A DNA stretch of 64,000 nt from Streptococcus oricebi (GCF_017883985.1 NZ_PRDG01000001.1:463024-527023); one strand, 5' to 3'; positions 45,476 through 55,860 are shown, numbered from the stretch's first letter. The notes: generated from the letters alone by a model not told the origin. Numbers and translations: made by a program.

Positions 45476-46633
45476 TTATGATTTTGATAGCCTGTCCTTA
45501 TAATGCCCCAATAAAAAGAGGGCACTTTGAAGGTAAAAGGGAACAGAAACCTTAAAGGCCTCGTCATCAATAGTCATCCTATCATGATGTAAATCTGGCG
45601 CAGCAGCTGCTCCATTAGAACCGATAAAGGCAAAGACGCCTGGTATTTTCTCCTGATAGAAGGCAAAGTCCTCCCCAGCCATAGAAGGGCTGGCCTCTAC
45701 TAGCTCTACTCCCTCTAACTGGTGGGCATTTTCTCGAAGGAGCTGGCTAAGTTCCGTATGATTATAGGTTACCGGTGGTGTCTGGTCCCATTCAATCTCT
45801 ACCTGGGCCGCAAAATTAGCTGCCGTATTTTCCACAATTCGGATAAAATCCCTCTTCAACTTGGAGCCGACCTCTGGATTGAAAGAGCGAATAGTCCCCT
45901 CAAAAAAGCCCGTCTGGGGCAGGACATTCCAGGTTGCCCCAGCCTCGATATGGGTTACCGAAAGTACAGCCGACTCAAAAGGAGAAACTGTCCGAGCAAG
46001 TAGAGCTTGAAGATTTTGAATCATACTAGTCAGACTTAAGATCGTATCCACACCCAGGTCTGGACGCGCCGCATGACTGCTGGTCCCCTCTACAAGGACC
46101 TTGAATTTTTCCACACCAGCCATGACTCCACCGGGACTTAGAGCTAGCTGGTTGGGTTTTAACTGGGGCATATTATGAAAACCAACAATAGCCAGCACAT
46201 CATCAAGCAAGCCCGTTTCAAGGACCGCACGCGCCCCTTGAGATGTCTCCTCGGCTGGTTGGAAAATGAGCCGAACACAGCCTGAAAACTCCTCCTCCCT
46301 AGCCTTTAGAAGCTCTGCCGCTCCTAGAAGACTGGTCTGGTGAAAATCATGCCCACAAGCGTGCATGACCCCTTGGTTTTGACTAGCATAGGGCAGGCCC
46401 GTCTTTTCTATAATAGGAAGGGCATCAATATCCGCCCGCAGAGCGATAACCGGCTGACCTGAGCCAATCTCAGCAATTAGCCCTGTCTCAAGCGAACTAT
46501 CCAAGACCTTGATATTTAGTTTTTCTAGCTCTTCCCGCAAAAAGGCTGTTGTCTCAAACTCCTGGCCCGAAAGCTCTGGATGCTGATGCAAATACTGGCG
46601 AATGCCCTTTAATTTTTCGTAAAATCTTTCCAT
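45476..46633 (-). CDS. M20D amidohydrolase
   Basis: The 385-residue enzyme (start MERFYEKLKGIRQYLHQHPELSG) has the amidohydrolase zinc motifs HACGHDFHQTSLLG and FQPAEETSQGARAV, and the later AGEDFAFYQEKIPG. Family members hydrolyse N-acetylated or N-acylated amino acids or hippurate. Its position upstream of two amino-acid binding proteins hints at use of conjugated cystine or other amino acids; that is inference. GGAGG lies 7 nt before the ATG. Confidence 0.9.
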   Translation of the reverse strand: MERFYEKLKGIRQYLHQHPELSGQEFETTAFLREELEKLNIKVLDSSLETGLIAEIGSGQPVIALRADIDALPIIEKTGLPYASQNQGVMHACGHDFHQTSLLGAAELLKAREEEFSGCVRLIFQPAEETSQGARAVLETGLLDDVLAIVGFHNMPQLKPNQLALSPGGVMAGVEKFKVLVEGTSSHAARPDLGVDTILSLTSMIQNLQALLARTVSPFESAVLSVTHIEAGATWNVLPQTGFFEGTIRSFNPEVGSKLKRDFIRIVENTAANFAAQVEIEWDQTPPVTYNHTELSQLLRENAHQLEGVELVEASPSMAGEDFAFYQEKIPGVFAFIGSNGAAAAPDLHHDRMTIDDEAFKVSVPFYLQSALFLLGHYKDRLSKS

Positions 46634-46691
46634 GACAAGCTCCTCCACTTCCATTTGAAAGTAGTATAGCATAATTTGAGCAAATAAGAAA

Positions 46692-46707
46692 AGCCCCACA
46701 AGGGGCT
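46692..46707 (-). terminator. yebC terminator
   Basis: AGCCCC-ttgt-GGGGCT followed by TTTC on the minus strand, just after yebC. Confidence 0.85.
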
Positions 46708-46712
46708 GGGGT

Positions 46713-47429
46713 TTAAAATCCTTCTACATTGGTATAAACTTTTTGCACGTCTTCGTCGTCTTCGAGGACATCGTAGAGTTTCTCAAAAGTCGCCAAATCA
46801 TCACCAGTAAGGACCACCTCTGACTGGGGAATCATTTCAAGCTCTGTCACTTGGAATTCTTCCAGACCAGAATCGCGTAAGGCCAGCAGGGCCTTGTGTA
46901 AGTCTGTTGGAGCTGTATAGACTGTAATTGTCCCTTCTTCTGCCTCCACATCGTCCACATCAACATCTGCTTCCAAAAGAAGCTCAAAGATACTGTCGGC
47001 ATCATCACCCGCAAAAACGATTACCCCCTTATGGTCAAACAGATAAGAAACTGAACCAGAAGCTCCCATGTTTCCACCATTTTTACCAAAGGCTGCGCGG
47101 ATATTAGCTGCCGTCCGGTTGACATTAGAAGTCAAGGTATCGACAATCAGCATGGAGCCATTTGGGCCAAAACCTTCATAACGCCCTTCGGTAAAGGTTT
47201 CGTCCGTATTTCCTTTAGCCTTGTCCAAGGCCTTATCAATAACATGCTTAGGCACTTGGGCTTGCTTGGCCCGGTCGATAACAAATTTCAGGGCTGAATT
47301 TGATTCAGGATCTGGCTCTCCCTTTTTCGCTGCAACATAGATTTCAACACCAAACTTTGCATAAACCTTTGAGTTTGCACCGTCCTTGGCTGTCTTTTTA
47401 GCTACAATATTGGCCCATTTACGTCCCAT
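46713..47429 (-). CDS. yebC: YebC/PmpR family protein
   Basis: The 238-residue protein (start [20 protein letters not shown]) is a YebC-family member: [35 protein letters not shown] and the acidic C terminus [15 protein letters not shown]. The family was annotated as transcription regulators; recent work links some members to ribosome function at difficult sequences. An SD, GGAGA, precedes the ATG at 47429; the 28 extra codons upstream are not supported. Confidence 0.93.
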   Translation of the reverse strand: MGRKWANIVAKKTAKDGANSKVYAKFGVEIYVAAKKGEPDPESNSALKFVIDRAKQAQVPKHVIDKALDKAKGNTDETFTEGRYEGFGPNGSMLIVDTLTSNVNRTAANIRAAFGKNGGNMGASGSVSYLFDHKGVIVFAGDDADSIFELLLEADVDVDDVEAEEGTITVYTAPTDLHKALLALRDSGLEEFQVTELEMIPQSEVVLTGDDLATFEKLYDVLEDDEDVQKVYTNVEGF

Positions 47430-47577
47430 GATATCTCCTTTGTTCAATAGAAAATTCTTTTTTAAATCTTTATTATTATAACACAAGTCCCAAGGAATTT
47501 CACTAGGCGACAAAAGATTTTCAGATAAAGCATCAGGAAAAATCCAGCCACTTAAAAGTAGCTGGATTTACAATAAG

Positions 47578-48111
47578 CTAGATTCCCTTAATCGTCAGAT
47601 TGGGATTGATTTTTTTAAAGTCTGAAACCAGATCATCAATGGTGCCATTCAAGTCTGAAATCGTCACCCGTAGGGTCCTTTTATCGACTGGCTTGATGTA
47701 GAGATAATCGTAGCGGCTATCTCTCCTACCATAATCAGAATCATAAGTGGTATAGGTCCCCGACTCATAACGCAGGCTCTCAATCTCAGACCAGCTAAGA
47801 AAGTAACTTTTAAAATAACCGGGCCGAACCATCAAGCCTTCTTGATTTCCTTTAATGATACTGAGCGGTAGAAGGCGGATAAGGGCTGTTATCAGCATAT
47901 ACAAACTCAGGATAAAAAAGCAGGAGGGAACAAATACAAAGAGCATCTTGCCTAGTGAAAAGGAAAAGTGACTATCACTAGCACCAAAAACAGGGAAGAA
48001 TTGCGAGGCCGCTAGGGACCAAACAATGGTAAAAGCCAATATAAAAGTAGCCAAAAACAAGCGACTAATGAAGTTTTTCTTGCGGTAACGATAGTCAAAT
48101 AATGTATCCAT
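47578..48111 (-). CDS. Membrane protein of unknown function
   Basis: The 177-residue protein (start MDTLFDYRYRKKNFI) has two hydrophobic helices (about residues 18-40 and 56-85), separated by a short loop, and a C-terminal soluble domain with paired aromatic strands (SYFLSWSEIESLRY, SRYDYLYIKPVDK) that resembles a PH-like fold. I do not recognise a named family. GGAGG precedes the start, and it lies 10 nt after the lipoprotein gene, so the two likely form an operon. Confidence 0.75.
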   Translation of the reverse strand: MDTLFDYRYRKKNFISRLFLATFILAFTIVWSLAASQFFPVFGASDSHFSFSLGKMLFVFVPSCFFILSLYMLITALIRLLPLSIIKGNQEGLMVRPGYFKSYFLSWSEIESLRYESGTYTTYDSDYGRRDSRYDYLYIKPVDKRTLRVTISDLNGTIDDLVSDFKKINPNLTIKGI

Positions 48112-48121
48112 CTGCTCCTCC

Positions 48122-48916
48122 TTAAATATCACTTGGAACCTTGATTGCATTTTTATCAACCTTGTTCAAAGAAAAATATTTTAGATGAATGAGGAGCTTG
48201 ATTTTCCCCCTATCTCCATCATATTTGAAGCCCAAATCAAACTTCTCCATATAAAAGGTCTTCTTATTCACCTTAACGGTCAAGGACTTATCTAGCTCTA
48301 GCTGGTCAAGATTGCTCAATTCTAAGTTGAACTGCTCCTTAAAGAGACCCAAGAGATCTGTATTTTGACTTGTCAGGGTTAAAGTATAATATTGGCTATC
48401 CTCCTTAACCTTCAAATCATCGGCCATCTCACTCAACACCTTCCAGACCTTAAAATAATCTGGTCGAATGTAATAATCCCCCTCTTCATCTTCCGCAACC
48501 ATTTTTTCCCAAGTCCCGGTCTCACTCTGGCGGCTGTAAACAGGGTTATTGCTTCCGCCAGGCATGACGATTTCTTCAAAGCTTTTCTTCCCCTCTTTGA
48601 GAGAATCAAAGCTAGCCTTCCCCTTGACCAAGTCGCCGGTTCCTTTTTTATAAATCAAGCTGGCCGTCATGTCTTGACTGGATACAGGACTATCTGATTC
48701 TTCATAGGTAGCAAAGTCAGCCTTCATTTTCATGGAGGTCAGCTTCTGATTAGCCTTGTCCATCTTATCTATAAGCTGACTTGTGCTCATGGCATGCTTC
48801 AAACCAGATGAACTTGAGGTTTGCTTGTGTGACAACTGCCCTTTTATCAAAGAGCAAGAAGCCAGAACAAAAAGTAGGGGTAAAAAGACTAAGATTAAGA
48901 AAGATCTTAATTTCAT
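48122..48916 (-). CDS. Predicted lipoprotein (DUF6612-like)
   Basis: The 264-residue protein has a signal peptide with lipobox LASC (Cys about 21), then a mature part of beta-strand character similar to DUF6612/LolA-like streptococcal lipoproteins (MKADFATYEESDSPVSSQD, NKKTFYMEKFDLGFKYDG). No catalytic residues are evident. Its upstream sequence shares 17 identical bases with the region upstream of gatC (48919-48935 versus 63657-63673). It is coupled to the membrane protein gene 47578-48111. Confidence 0.78.
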   Translation of the reverse strand: MKLRSFLILVFLPLLFVLASCSLIKGQLSHKQTSSSSGLKHAMSTSQLIDKMDKANQKLTSMKMKADFATYEESDSPVSSQDMTASLIYKKGTGDLVKGKASFDSLKEGKKSFEEIVMPGGSNNPVYSRQSETGTWEKMVAEDEEGDYYIRPDYFKVWKVLSEMADDLKVKEDSQYYTLTLTSQNTDLLGLFKEQFNLELSNLDQLELDKSLTVKVNKKTFYMEKFDLGFKYDGDRGKIKLLIHLKYFSLNKVDKNAIKVPSDI

Positions 48917-49257
48917 ATCAAATTCCTTTCATAAGCTACAAAGAGCAGGGGCGGACCCAATATCTAACAGCAAGTAAACTTCTTCGCTAAATTCCCAATC
49001 TAAGATAGGATACAAGCTCCTTGCTTCAGTATGCCTATTGGGACGTCTGTTTGGATTTTCCTCTTTTTATTTGCTTATCCTTTTTCCCAATAAGAATGAG
49101 AAAAAGGGAGAAAACTACTTATTCTATGTAAGCAACTTACCCAGTCAGTATATCATAAAATTAGACGGTTTTGAACATTTTGACCATTTTTGTTAGTTCT
49201 CTGACATATTGTAATCATTTTTTTACAAAAAAACTGAAAGGCTTTAGCCTCTCAGTT
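48917..49257. other. Intergenic region of 341 bp
   Basis: It holds the lipoprotein upstream region (with the 17-bp sequence shared with the gatC leader), AT-rich sequence without an obvious gene, and the tmcAL terminator at 49231-49258. Confidence 0.6.
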
Positions 49258-49258
49258 T
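49231..49258 (-). terminator. tmcAL operon terminator
   Basis: AAACTGAGAGGCT-aa-AGCCTTTCAGTTT followed by TTTT on the minus strand; it begins at the tmcAL stop codon and ends the yqeG-tmcAL cluster. Confidence 0.95.
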
Positions 49259-50346
49259 CATTTGCTTCTTAAAGGAACTCGCCCATAATTCTGCTCTGGC
49301 AAGTCGGGATTGCCCAGTTGGTAAATACGATCAGCCTGCTGAGTCATCTGATCCCAAGCCGCCTTGCCAATACGACTAACCAAGTCAACCTGGCTCTTAA
49401 TCTTGGATAAATGCTCTTGTCCCTGGGGACTGAAACCTAAAATACGAATGGATTGAGGCAGGGGCGCCTCTTGCGCCTGGACCAAAATATAGGTCAAAAG
49501 CCTACGCACGCGCGCCTTGGTATAGCGTTTGGTGGCCAGCTTAGCCACCAGCTCTTCAAAGCTCAGACTGGTCTTAATGGCCTCTTTTAAGCGGACAGCC
49601 ATTTCCTGGTTGACCTGGTAAATCTTGGTCAAATCGCTCTGTACCATAATTTGATAGCGCAAAAGAGGGAAATAATCCTGCCAGGTCACCTTAGCTGCCG
49701 CTGTGATAAGCTGAGCTGCCGGACTAAATTTTTCCAAAAAATCAGGCTGATCAATCCCTTGGCGCAGGGCTGTGGCAGAAGCAAAGTCGGTATCCAAAGC
49801 TAGGGAATGAAAACCCGCTCCCTGCCGTTGAACAGGCCTTAAGTCAAAAGCATGGCCAATAGCAGCCTTGGTATAGGCCAAGCCCAAAATATGATTGGGA
49901 GTGTCACCCGAAAAATCAAGCCCCAGCAATTCCTGCCAGGCCTGCTGCGTTTTTTGAGGATAGCTGAGCGAGTCTGGTAGACTGGCTAAATAAGCCTCTA
50001 TCTGCTTTTTCTTATCCTGATAGCTATTTTTCAGAGCATTGTAATCAAGCAGTTGCTCAGTTCCAAAGACCAGTTGATCCATACCTAATCTGGCTAAGAT
50101 ATCTACTGCTCCCTGGGCAAAAAAGTCTGCGGCCTGCACACTGACAGAAAAAGGCAATTCTACCACCAAGTCCGCTCCATTGTCTAGAGCCATCTGGGTC
50201 CTGGTCCACTTATCAATAATTGCCGGCTCCCCCCGCTGGACAAAATTCCCGCTCATGGCAACAATTTTCAGCCCCTCGGCCTGGTCTAATAAGTAGGCAT
50301 GTCCCTTGTGAAAGGGATTAAATTCAGCGATAACTCCACTAATCAT
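49258..50346 (-). CDS. tmcAL: tRNA(Met) cytidine acetate ligase
   Basis: The 362-residue protein carries the nucleotidyltransferase start [17 protein letters not shown], then [13 protein letters not shown] and [19 protein letters not shown]. This is TmcAL (YlbM), which forms N4-acetylcytidine at position 34 of elongator tRNA-Met using acetate and ATP. It overlaps the methyltransferase gene by 8 nt and is last in the conserved yqeG cluster. Confidence 0.95.
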   Translation of the reverse strand: MISGVIAEFNPFHKGHAYLLDQAEGLKIVAMSGNFVQRGEPAIIDKWTRTQMALDNGADLVVELPFSVSVQAADFFAQGAVDILARLGMDQLVFGTEQLLDYNALKNSYQDKKKQIEAYLASLPDSLSYPQKTQQAWQELLGLDFSGDTPNHILGLAYTKAAIGHAFDLRPVQRQGAGFHSLALDTDFASATALRQGIDQPDFLEKFSPAAQLITAAAKVTWQDYFPLLRYQIMVQSDLTKIYQVNQEMAVRLKEAIKTSLSFEELVAKLATKRYTKARVRRLLTYILVQAQEAPLPQSIRILGFSPQGQEHLSKIKSQVDLVSRIGKAAWDQMTQQADRIYQLGNPDLPEQNYGRVPLRSK

Positions 50347-51082
50347 CGGCCTTCTCCGCTACAAAAAACCAGCGCTTGGAGTCTGCCTGGGGTGCCTGGT
50401 CCTCAAAATCCGCATAAATCTGAACCTGCTTAAAGCCAGCCTGCTCCAGTAAAACTTCGTAGGTCAAGAGTTCATAAGTCCGCTCCTCATGCACTTCATC
50501 ATAACGTTGAAAGCGACCGTCTGCCTCCTTGATAAAGAAAGTCAGCTCATGCACCACCGAGTGAGGGGCCTCATCGGCATAAGTATCCCAGACAAAGGCA
50601 AAGTCCTCAGCATTTTCATGATGACTATAACCAGGAAAGACCTGGTCTGTCTGGTAGGTCGAATGCACATCAAAAAGAAAGCGGCCTCCAGGTTTCAGAT
50701 GGGCATAGACCTGTTCAAAGACCTGGCCAACATCAACTTCATCTTCCATATAGCAGAGCGAATCCGAGTAACAAGTAACGGCATCATAGCTTTCCAAACC
50801 TGACAAATCAAGCATATTGCCCTCCAGGAAATTCAAGTCCTGACCTGCCTTGCGGGCCCGTTTTTGGGCCAAGCCAACCATCTCCGCGCTCAAATCAAGC
50901 CCGGTTACTTCAAAGCCTTTTTGAGCCAGCATAACAGACAAAATACCTGTCCCACAGGCTAGTTCCAGCACTTTTTTCTTGTCCTTAGGCAAATGCAGCA
51001 GGCTAAAATCCAGCCACAAATCGTACAAGGTCTCGTCCATAATGGCATCATAAACCGATGCAAAGGTTTCGTAAGTTGTCAT
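50339..51082 (-). CDS. Class I SAM-dependent methyltransferase
   Basis: The 247-residue enzyme (start [15 protein letters not shown]) has SAM motif [19 protein letters not shown], then [16 protein letters not shown] and [14 protein letters not shown]. Its substrate is unknown. The same gene sits between rsfS and tmcAL in streptococci, suggesting a link to translation. The ATG at 51082 follows GGAG; the longer frame (18 codons) is not supported. Confidence 0.88.
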   Translation of the reverse strand: MTTYETFASVYDAIMDETLYDLWLDFSLLHLPKDKKKVLELACGTGILSVMLAQKGFEVTGLDLSAEMVGLAQKRARKAGQDLNFLEGNMLDLSGLESYDAVTCYSDSLCYMEDEVDVGQVFEQVYAHLKPGGRFLFDVHSTYQTDQVFPGYSHHENAEDFAFVWDTYADEAPHSVVHELTFFIKEADGRFQRYDEVHEERTYELLTYEVLLEQAGFKQVQIYADFEDQAPQADSKRWFFVAEKADD

Positions 51083-51154
51083 AAGTCTCCTTTTAAAAAT
51101 AAACTCAGCCAGCAAGAAGCCAACCGAGTCTTTCATTTTTCTTCGGCTAGGGAC

Positions 51155-51514
51155 CTATTTAGCCTCTAAAAGAGCGGCTACATCAAGCCCTGTTGCTTCG
51201 TGCCAAAGTTTTTCTAGGTTGTAGTGGTCACGCATCTCCTCAGAGAAGATATGAACGACGACTCCACCCAAGTCCAAGAGCACCCAGCCGCCCTTGCTGT
51301 CACCTTCAACATGACTAGCATTTTGACCGGCTGCTACTACCTTTTCACGAATATTTTCAGCAATAGCCTCCAACTGGCGACTGTTCATGGAACTTGCGAT
51401 GACAAAATAGTCAGTTACGCTAGTCAAGCCCTGTAAGTCAAGAGCCACAATATCTTCGGCCCGCTTTTCGTCGGCGGCCTTAATCACAATTTCTAATAAT
51501 TCTGCTTCTTTCAC
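51155..51514 (-). CDS. rsfS: Ribosome silencing factor RsfS
   Basis: The 119-residue RsfS/Iojap-family protein binds uL14 and blocks subunit joining during starvation. The domain is recognised from [21 protein letters not shown] and [30 protein letters not shown]. Length is normal. It lies 11 nt after yqeK in the same operon. Confidence 0.95.
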   Translation of the reverse strand: MKEAELLEIVIKAADEKRAEDIVALDLQGLTSVTDYFVIASSMNSRQLEAIAENIREKVVAAGQNASHVEGDSKGGWVLLDLGGVVVHIFSEEMRDHYNLEKLWHEATGLDVAALLEAK

Positions 51515-51525
51515 GTTTTACCTCT

Positions 51526-52110
51526 TTATAAATATCTGATATAAGCATTGTAGGTTTCTAGGGTCTGGGGATAAATCGGCTTGCCCTTGTGCGCCAAGTG
51601 CTCGACCGTATGGGCCGTTTCATAGGCGACCGCTTGGTTGAGTGATTTTTTGGCAATGGCTCGCGCTTCTTCCACTCCGGGAAAGGCACGATTATGCTCG
51701 ATATAGTCTGCCACATAGACAATCTTTTCTAAATCAGACATCTCCTTGGAGCCAACTGTATGAATGGCAATCGCTCTTAGAATTTCCTGATTAGTCAGGC
51801 CCAAGTCTTCCTGAATTTTATAGATACCAACCAAGCCATGCCAAACATTATTGCCCCAAGACTTCAAAGCGGGATCTAACTGATACTTATCAATCAGAAC
51901 CAGAAATTCTTCGTCGCTGACCTCCTTGGCATAATCATGAAGGAGCCCTGCTAGGCCTGCTTTTTCACTATCCACACCGTAACGCTCTGCCAAGTCCTTA
52001 GCCGCAGCCTCTACTCCCAACACATGACTGTAGCGCTTTTCCGACATGACTGCCTGAACCTTTTTTAGCAAATCCTCGCGGGACATGCCCACATATTGCT
52101 CATAAGTCAT
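51526..52110 (-). CDS. yqeK: HD-domain hydrolase YqeK (Ap4A hydrolase family)
   Basis: The 194-residue protein has the HD motif in [15 protein letters not shown], followed by NNVWHGLVG and [24 protein letters not shown]. YqeK enzymes hydrolyse diadenosine tetraphosphate symmetrically into ADP. It overlaps nadD by 4 nt. Confidence 0.93.
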   Translation of the reverse strand: MTYEQYVGMSREDLLKKVQAVMSEKRYSHVLGVEAAAKDLAERYGVDSEKAGLAGLLHDYAKEVSDEEFLVLIDKYQLDPALKSWGNNVWHGLVGIYKIQEDLGLTNQEILRAIAIHTVGSKEMSDLEKIVYVADYIEHNRAFPGVEEARAIAKKSLNQAVAYETAHTVEHLAHKGKPIYPQTLETYNAYIRYL

Positions 52111-52739
52111 CGATATAGTCCTTCCTTTTCAATATAGTCTAAAACAGCCTGGGGCAAGAGAAAATTAGGTGTGCGTTTTTGAGCAAGAAAATCTCTGACC
52201 ATACTGGATGAAATGTCCATAAGCGGCACATCCACCCAGATGACCGGATAGGAAGTTCCCGCCTTGTAACGGGGCCTTTGTACACCGACAAATTGCACCA
52301 ACTGGAGCAAATCATCAATCCGATACCACTTGGGTAGGTAATCAACCATGTCTGCCCCGATAATAAAGTAGTAATCTGTATCGGGATGCTGCTCAGTCAG
52401 GATTTTCATGCTTTCATAAGTATAGCTAATCCCCTTGCGCTCAAGTTCCAAGGTCTCAATCCCCAAGCCCCCTACTCCTTCAATGGCTAGCTTGAGCATT
52501 TCTAAGCGATGCCTTTCATCGATGGTGCCCTTTTTATCAATATGAGGCGGCTCATATTCGGGCATGAGCAGGACCTTATCCAGTGAGAGCTGCTGGCGTA
52601 CCTGGTCAGCCACTACCAGATGGGCATTATGGACAGGATTAAAATTGCCACCTAAAATGCCCACTTGCTTGCGCTTTTTATCCTTGATTTCTGGCTCTAA
52701 TTCCACCTTGGTAAAAGGGGTTAATAGTTCAATTGCCAT
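52107..52739 (-). CDS. nadD: Nicotinate-nucleotide adenylyltransferase
   Basis: The 210-residue enzyme makes deamido-NAD from nicotinate mononucleotide and ATP. It shows [20 protein letters not shown] (the HxxH-like nucleotide site) and the late [16 protein letters not shown] (ISSxxxR). It is 11 nt after yhbY in the operon. Confidence 0.95.
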   Translation of the reverse strand: MAIELLTPFTKVELEPEIKDKKRKQVGILGGNFNPVHNAHLVVADQVRQQLSLDKVLLMPEYEPPHIDKKGTIDERHRLEMLKLAIEGVGGLGIETLELERKGISYTYESMKILTEQHPDTDYYFIIGADMVDYLPKWYRIDDLLQLVQFVGVQRPRYKAGTSYPVIWVDVPLMDISSSMVRDFLAQKRTPNFLLPQAVLDYIEKEGLYR

Positions 52740-52750
52740 AGCTTTCCCTC

Positions 52751-53062
52751 TTAGATTTCTCTCACCTTGACGGATAATTTCCGATTTTCTTTCTTACTGG
52801 ATTGCTTGAAAAGAATCAGCACCCGCCCAATCTTGCGGACCGTCTCAGCCCCAATCTCTTCTTCCAAAATCTCTGCCACTTCATGCACATTTTCATCCGT
52901 GTTTTGCAGCAGGTTAATCTTAATCAATTCCCGTGCATCTAAAGCCTGACGCACAGACGTTTTAATCTGATCATTGAGTCCATTCTTCCCGATTTGGATA
53001 ATGGGCTTCATCGTCTGGGCCAGACCGTTGAGATAAGCACGTTGTTTACTGGTTAATGTCAT
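52751..53062 (-). CDS. yhbY: RNA-binding protein YhbY (CRM domain)
   Basis: The 103-residue protein is a single CRM domain: LTSKQRAYLNGLAQTMKPI, QIGKNGLNDQIKTSVRQAL and IGRVLILFKQ. YhbY binds pre-50S particles. It lies between yqeH and nadD, the usual Firmicute arrangement. Confidence 0.95.
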   Translation of the reverse strand: MTLTSKQRAYLNGLAQTMKPIIQIGKNGLNDQIKTSVRQALDARELIKINLLQNTDENVHEVAEILEEEIGAETVRKIGRVLILFKQSSKKENRKLSVKVREI

Positions 53063-53177
53063 TTTTCTTCTTTCTAAAACTAAAAATAGCTAGTTGGCTC
53101 AATCCTTCTACGAATAAGGAAGAAAGTACAGGCGGTAAGTTTGACTTACCTTAGCTAGCTTTCAAAGGCATTCGATT
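53063..53177. other. yqeH-yhbY gap with hairpin
   Basis: A perfect GGTAAGT-ttg-ACTTACC hairpin lies at 53134-53150, and TAGCTAG / CTAGCTA arms enclose most of the gap. There is no clear T-run for the first, so it may be an attenuator or processing site within the operon. Confidence 0.5.
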
Positions 53178-54284
53178 TTAAATAATCGCCTTTCTTAAGA
53201 CCACAGCGACCCCCTTGGGTGCCCAGGCAGCGATTTTGGCAGGGCCGGTCACGCGCAGCCAGCCCAGACCTGAAAAGACTAGGTCTGTCTTTTCTTTGAT
53301 TGTAAATTCATGACGGACAAGCTCCGGAAAGTCAGCAAGCTCCTTGCCAGTTGGTGGTACTAATAGACTGCCGACATGCTTTTGATAAAAGTCACTTGCC
53401 CCCTCTAATTTAGTCCGATGAAGTTTCAAATTATTGTCAAAATAAGCTGTAAAACCTTGCCTTTCGCCTGCAATAAAATCAAAACGAGCCAATCCTCCTA
53501 AAAAGAGGCTTTGTTCCGGATTTAGCTGGTAGGTTTTGGGCTTGATTTCCTTTTTAGGGCTGATGTACTTGAGATTTTTAGCTGACAGATAGTGGGCCAT
53601 CTGATGGCGGTGGATAATTCCCGGTGTATCATAGATATAACTACCATCAGCCAGGGGAATCTCAATCTTATCAAGCGTTGTTCCCGGAAAGCGGGAGGTG
53701 GTTATAATATCCTTATCCCCACTAAGTTCCTGGATAATGGCATTGATTAGAGTGGATTTGCCGACATTGGTTACACCGACCACATAGACATCCCGCCCCT
53801 TGCGATAGTGCTCAATCTTGGCAATCAGCTCCTTGATGGCCTCTTTTTTATAGGCGCTGGTTAAAATCACATCCAGAGGTCTCAGTCCCTCCTCATGGGC
53901 CCGCTCCAAGAGCCACTGGCTGACCCTCTTATCCTTGACCGACTTGGGGAGAATATCCCTTTTATTGCCGACCAAGAGCAGGTCATTACCTGCAATAAAA
54001 CGGGGAAGGCCTGGAATAACCGAACCATTGAAGTCAAAAATATCCACCACATTGACTACCAAGGCTTGGCTGTCTCCGACCTCATGCAGGAGTCTTAAAA
54101 AGTCATCGTCCGTCAGCTGGACATCACTAATTTCATTATAATGGCGTAGCCTAAAGCAGCGTTGGCAATAAAGATCACCTGTTTCCAAGCCCTTATCAAG
54201 AGCTGACTGGGGAGTATAGCCCAGACCTGTCTTATCCTGGGTCTGGATAGGAGCTCCACAGCCGATACAAAGAAGTTCTTCCAT
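53178..54284 (-). CDS. yqeH: Ribosome biogenesis GTPase YqeH
   Basis: The 368-residue circularly permuted GTPase begins with a zinc finger (LCIGCGAPIQ, YCQRCFRLRH), followed by G4 NKRD, then G1 VVGVTNVGKSTLINAI, G2 and G3 IYDTPGIIH. It acts in 30S assembly. It lies 2 nt after yqeG. Confidence 0.95.
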   Translation of the reverse strand: MEELLCIGCGAPIQTQDKTGLGYTPQSALDKGLETGDLYCQRCFRLRHYNEISDVQLTDDDFLRLLHEVGDSQALVVNVVDIFDFNGSVIPGLPRFIAGNDLLLVGNKRDILPKSVKDKRVSQWLLERAHEEGLRPLDVILTSAYKKEAIKELIAKIEHYRKGRDVYVVGVTNVGKSTLINAIIQELSGDKDIITTSRFPGTTLDKIEIPLADGSYIYDTPGIIHRHQMAHYLSAKNLKYISPKKEIKPKTYQLNPEQSLFLGGLARFDFIAGERQGFTAYFDNNLKLHRTKLEGASDFYQKHVGSLLVPPTGKELADFPELVRHEFTIKEKTDLVFSGLGWLRVTGPAKIAAWAPKGVAVVLRKAII

Positions 54285-54285
54285 T

Positions 54286-54825
54286 TTAAATTCCTTTAGT
54301 ATAGTTAATCGGGCCGTATTTTTCCCTAATTTTTTTCAGGACCCGACGTTCCCGGAGCCGGTTGGGCATGGTTTTGAGAGAATCATGACTGACCAGGGGC
54401 TTGACCAAAATAGAGCGAATCCCGGCCCGATGGGCTGCCCGAATATCCGTCATCAACTGATCTCCCACCATGACCACCTGACTCTTGTCTACGCCAAACT
54501 GCTTGAGGGCTCGATTGATGCCCAAGGTAAAAGGTTTAAAGGCCCAGTAAACATAGTCAATCTGAAATTTCTCCACTGCCCTTTGGACCCTTTTTTGTGT
54601 ATTATTAGACACAACTACAACCCGAATCCCAGCATCTCGTAAATCATGGAGCCACTGCTTCATTTCTGGGGTTCCATCTGGATTGTTCCAGGCAATCAGG
54701 GTATTATCTAAATCGACAAAAACGGCCTCAATTCCGTGCTTTCTCAAACTCTCAACTGTTAAATCATAGACCGCCTCAACCGCAAAATCGGGTAGGTAAT
54801 TCTCAATTCTCACATCATTCTCCAA
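54286..54825 (-). CDS. yqeG: HAD-family phosphatase YqeG
   Basis: The 179-residue HAD protein has motif I AVFVDLDNTLIAWN, motif II VVVVSNNTQKR and motif III MVGDQLMTDIRAAHRAG. YqeG phosphatases are related to phosphatidylglycerophosphate phosphatases; exact substrate unknown. It is the first gene of the cluster, with an extended -10 promoter about 110 bp upstream. Confidence 0.93.
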   Translation of the reverse strand: MENDVRIENYLPDFAVEAVYDLTVESLRKHGIEAVFVDLDNTLIAWNNPDGTPEMKQWLHDLRDAGIRVVVVSNNTQKRVQRAVEKFQIDYVYWAFKPFTLGINRALKQFGVDKSQVVMVGDQLMTDIRAAHRAGIRSILVKPLVSHDSLKTMPNRLRERRVLKKIREKYGPINYTKGI

Positions 54826-54933
54826 AATAAGATATAGGACCTAGCCTTTCGACTCTATATGGGCTAAAAGGACGAAAGCCCTGCTAAAGTTTCTCCTTGC
54901 TAAGTCGACTTTTACTCAAAAGCTACTCTCATC

Positions 54934-54961
54934 ATTATAGCACAAAAAAGAGCTTTTGACA
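54934..54961 (-). promoter_or_regulatory. Promoter of the yqeG cluster
   Basis: Minus strand TGTCAA, a 16-nt spacer ending TGC and TATAAT at 54939-54934 (extended -10). Confidence 0.75.
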
Positions 54962-55074
54962 TGCTCCAATTTTCCTTTTCTAGCAAGGAATAAGTCCAGA
55001 CTAGAATGCGAGCTCAAAGCTTACAAAAGCGCCAAAAAATGCTATAGTAGATATAGTATCATTCGGAGGTGTCT

Positions 55075-55701
55075 ATGACAAGTAAGAACAAGGAAATGAC
55101 AGCTGTCTCCCCTCTCTTGCAAAAAATTATTAACTGGTCATCCATTATCGGAGCCCTGGCAACCCTAATCTTTTGTATCTGGGCCTACCAGGCTGGGGTC
55201 TTACGTTCCAAAGAGACTTTATCTGCCTTTATCCAACAGGCCGGCCTTTGGGGACCGCCTTTATTTATCTTCTTACAAATTTTGCAAACCGTTGTCCCCG
55301 TCATTCCCGGAGCCCTCACTTCGGTTGCAGGTGTCTATATTTATGGTCACATCATCGGGACAATCTATAACTATATCGGAATCGTCATCGGCTGCGCCCT
55401 CCTCTTTTATCTGGTGCGTACCTACGGCCCAGCCTTTGTCCAATCCGTTGTCAACAAGAGAACCTATAATCGCTATATCGGTTGGCTCAACAAGGGGGAC
55501 CGTTTCGAGCGCTTCTTTATCTTTATGATGATTTGGCCGATTAGTCCCGCAGACTTCCTCTGTATGTTAGCAGCCCTAACCAAGATGACCTTCCGCCGCT
55601 ATATGCTGATTATCCTGCTCTGCAAGCCCTTTACCCTGGTCGTCTATACCTATGGACTTACCTATATTATCGACTTCTTTTGGAGTCGCCTTCCCCATTA
55701 A
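55075..55701 (+). CDS. TVP38/TMEM64 (DedA-like) membrane protein
   Basis: The 208-residue protein (start MTSKNKEMTAVSPLLQ) has about five to six helices and the SNARE-associated domain pattern: LQILQTVVPVIPGALTSVAG, IYGHIIGTIYNYIGIVIG and FMMIWPISPADFLCML. The family includes lipid-scrambling or polyisoprenyl-phosphate transport membrane proteins. The ATG at 55075 has GGAGG 6 nt upstream; a GTG two codons earlier is less likely. It is the only plus-strand gene in this part. Confidence 0.88.
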   Translation: MTSKNKEMTAVSPLLQKIINWSSIIGALATLIFCIWAYQAGVLRSKETLSAFIQQAGLWGPPLFIFLQILQTVVPVIPGALTSVAGVYIYGHIIGTIYNYIGIVIGCALLFYLVRTYGPAFVQSVVNKRTYNRYIGWLNKGDRFERFFIFMMIWPISPADFLCMLAALTKMTFRRYMLIILLCKPFTLVVYTYGLTYIIDFFWSRLPH

Positions 55702-55718
55702 AAACTTGGAAATAGATA

Positions 55719-55752
55719 GGGGCCAAGGCAAGCTGCTGCCCTGACCCTTGGA
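55719..55752 (+). terminator. Hairpin after the TVP38-like gene
   Basis: GGCCAAGG / CCCTTGG arms then AATTTTC on the plus strand; imperfect T-run. Confidence 0.55.
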
Positions 55753-55833
55753 ATTTTCTACAAGTCTGCCTATTAGGCTTGAAAAGCAAAAATAAACATA
55801 ATAGACTAGAATTATATACACATAAGTATAAAT

Positions 55834-55860
55834 AAAAAGGCCACTAAAACAGGCCTTTTT
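55834..55860. terminator. EamA gene terminator (bidirectional)
   Basis: AAAAAGGCC / GGCCTTTTT perfect arms with a 9-nt loop at the end of the EamA gene; works in both directions. Confidence 0.9.
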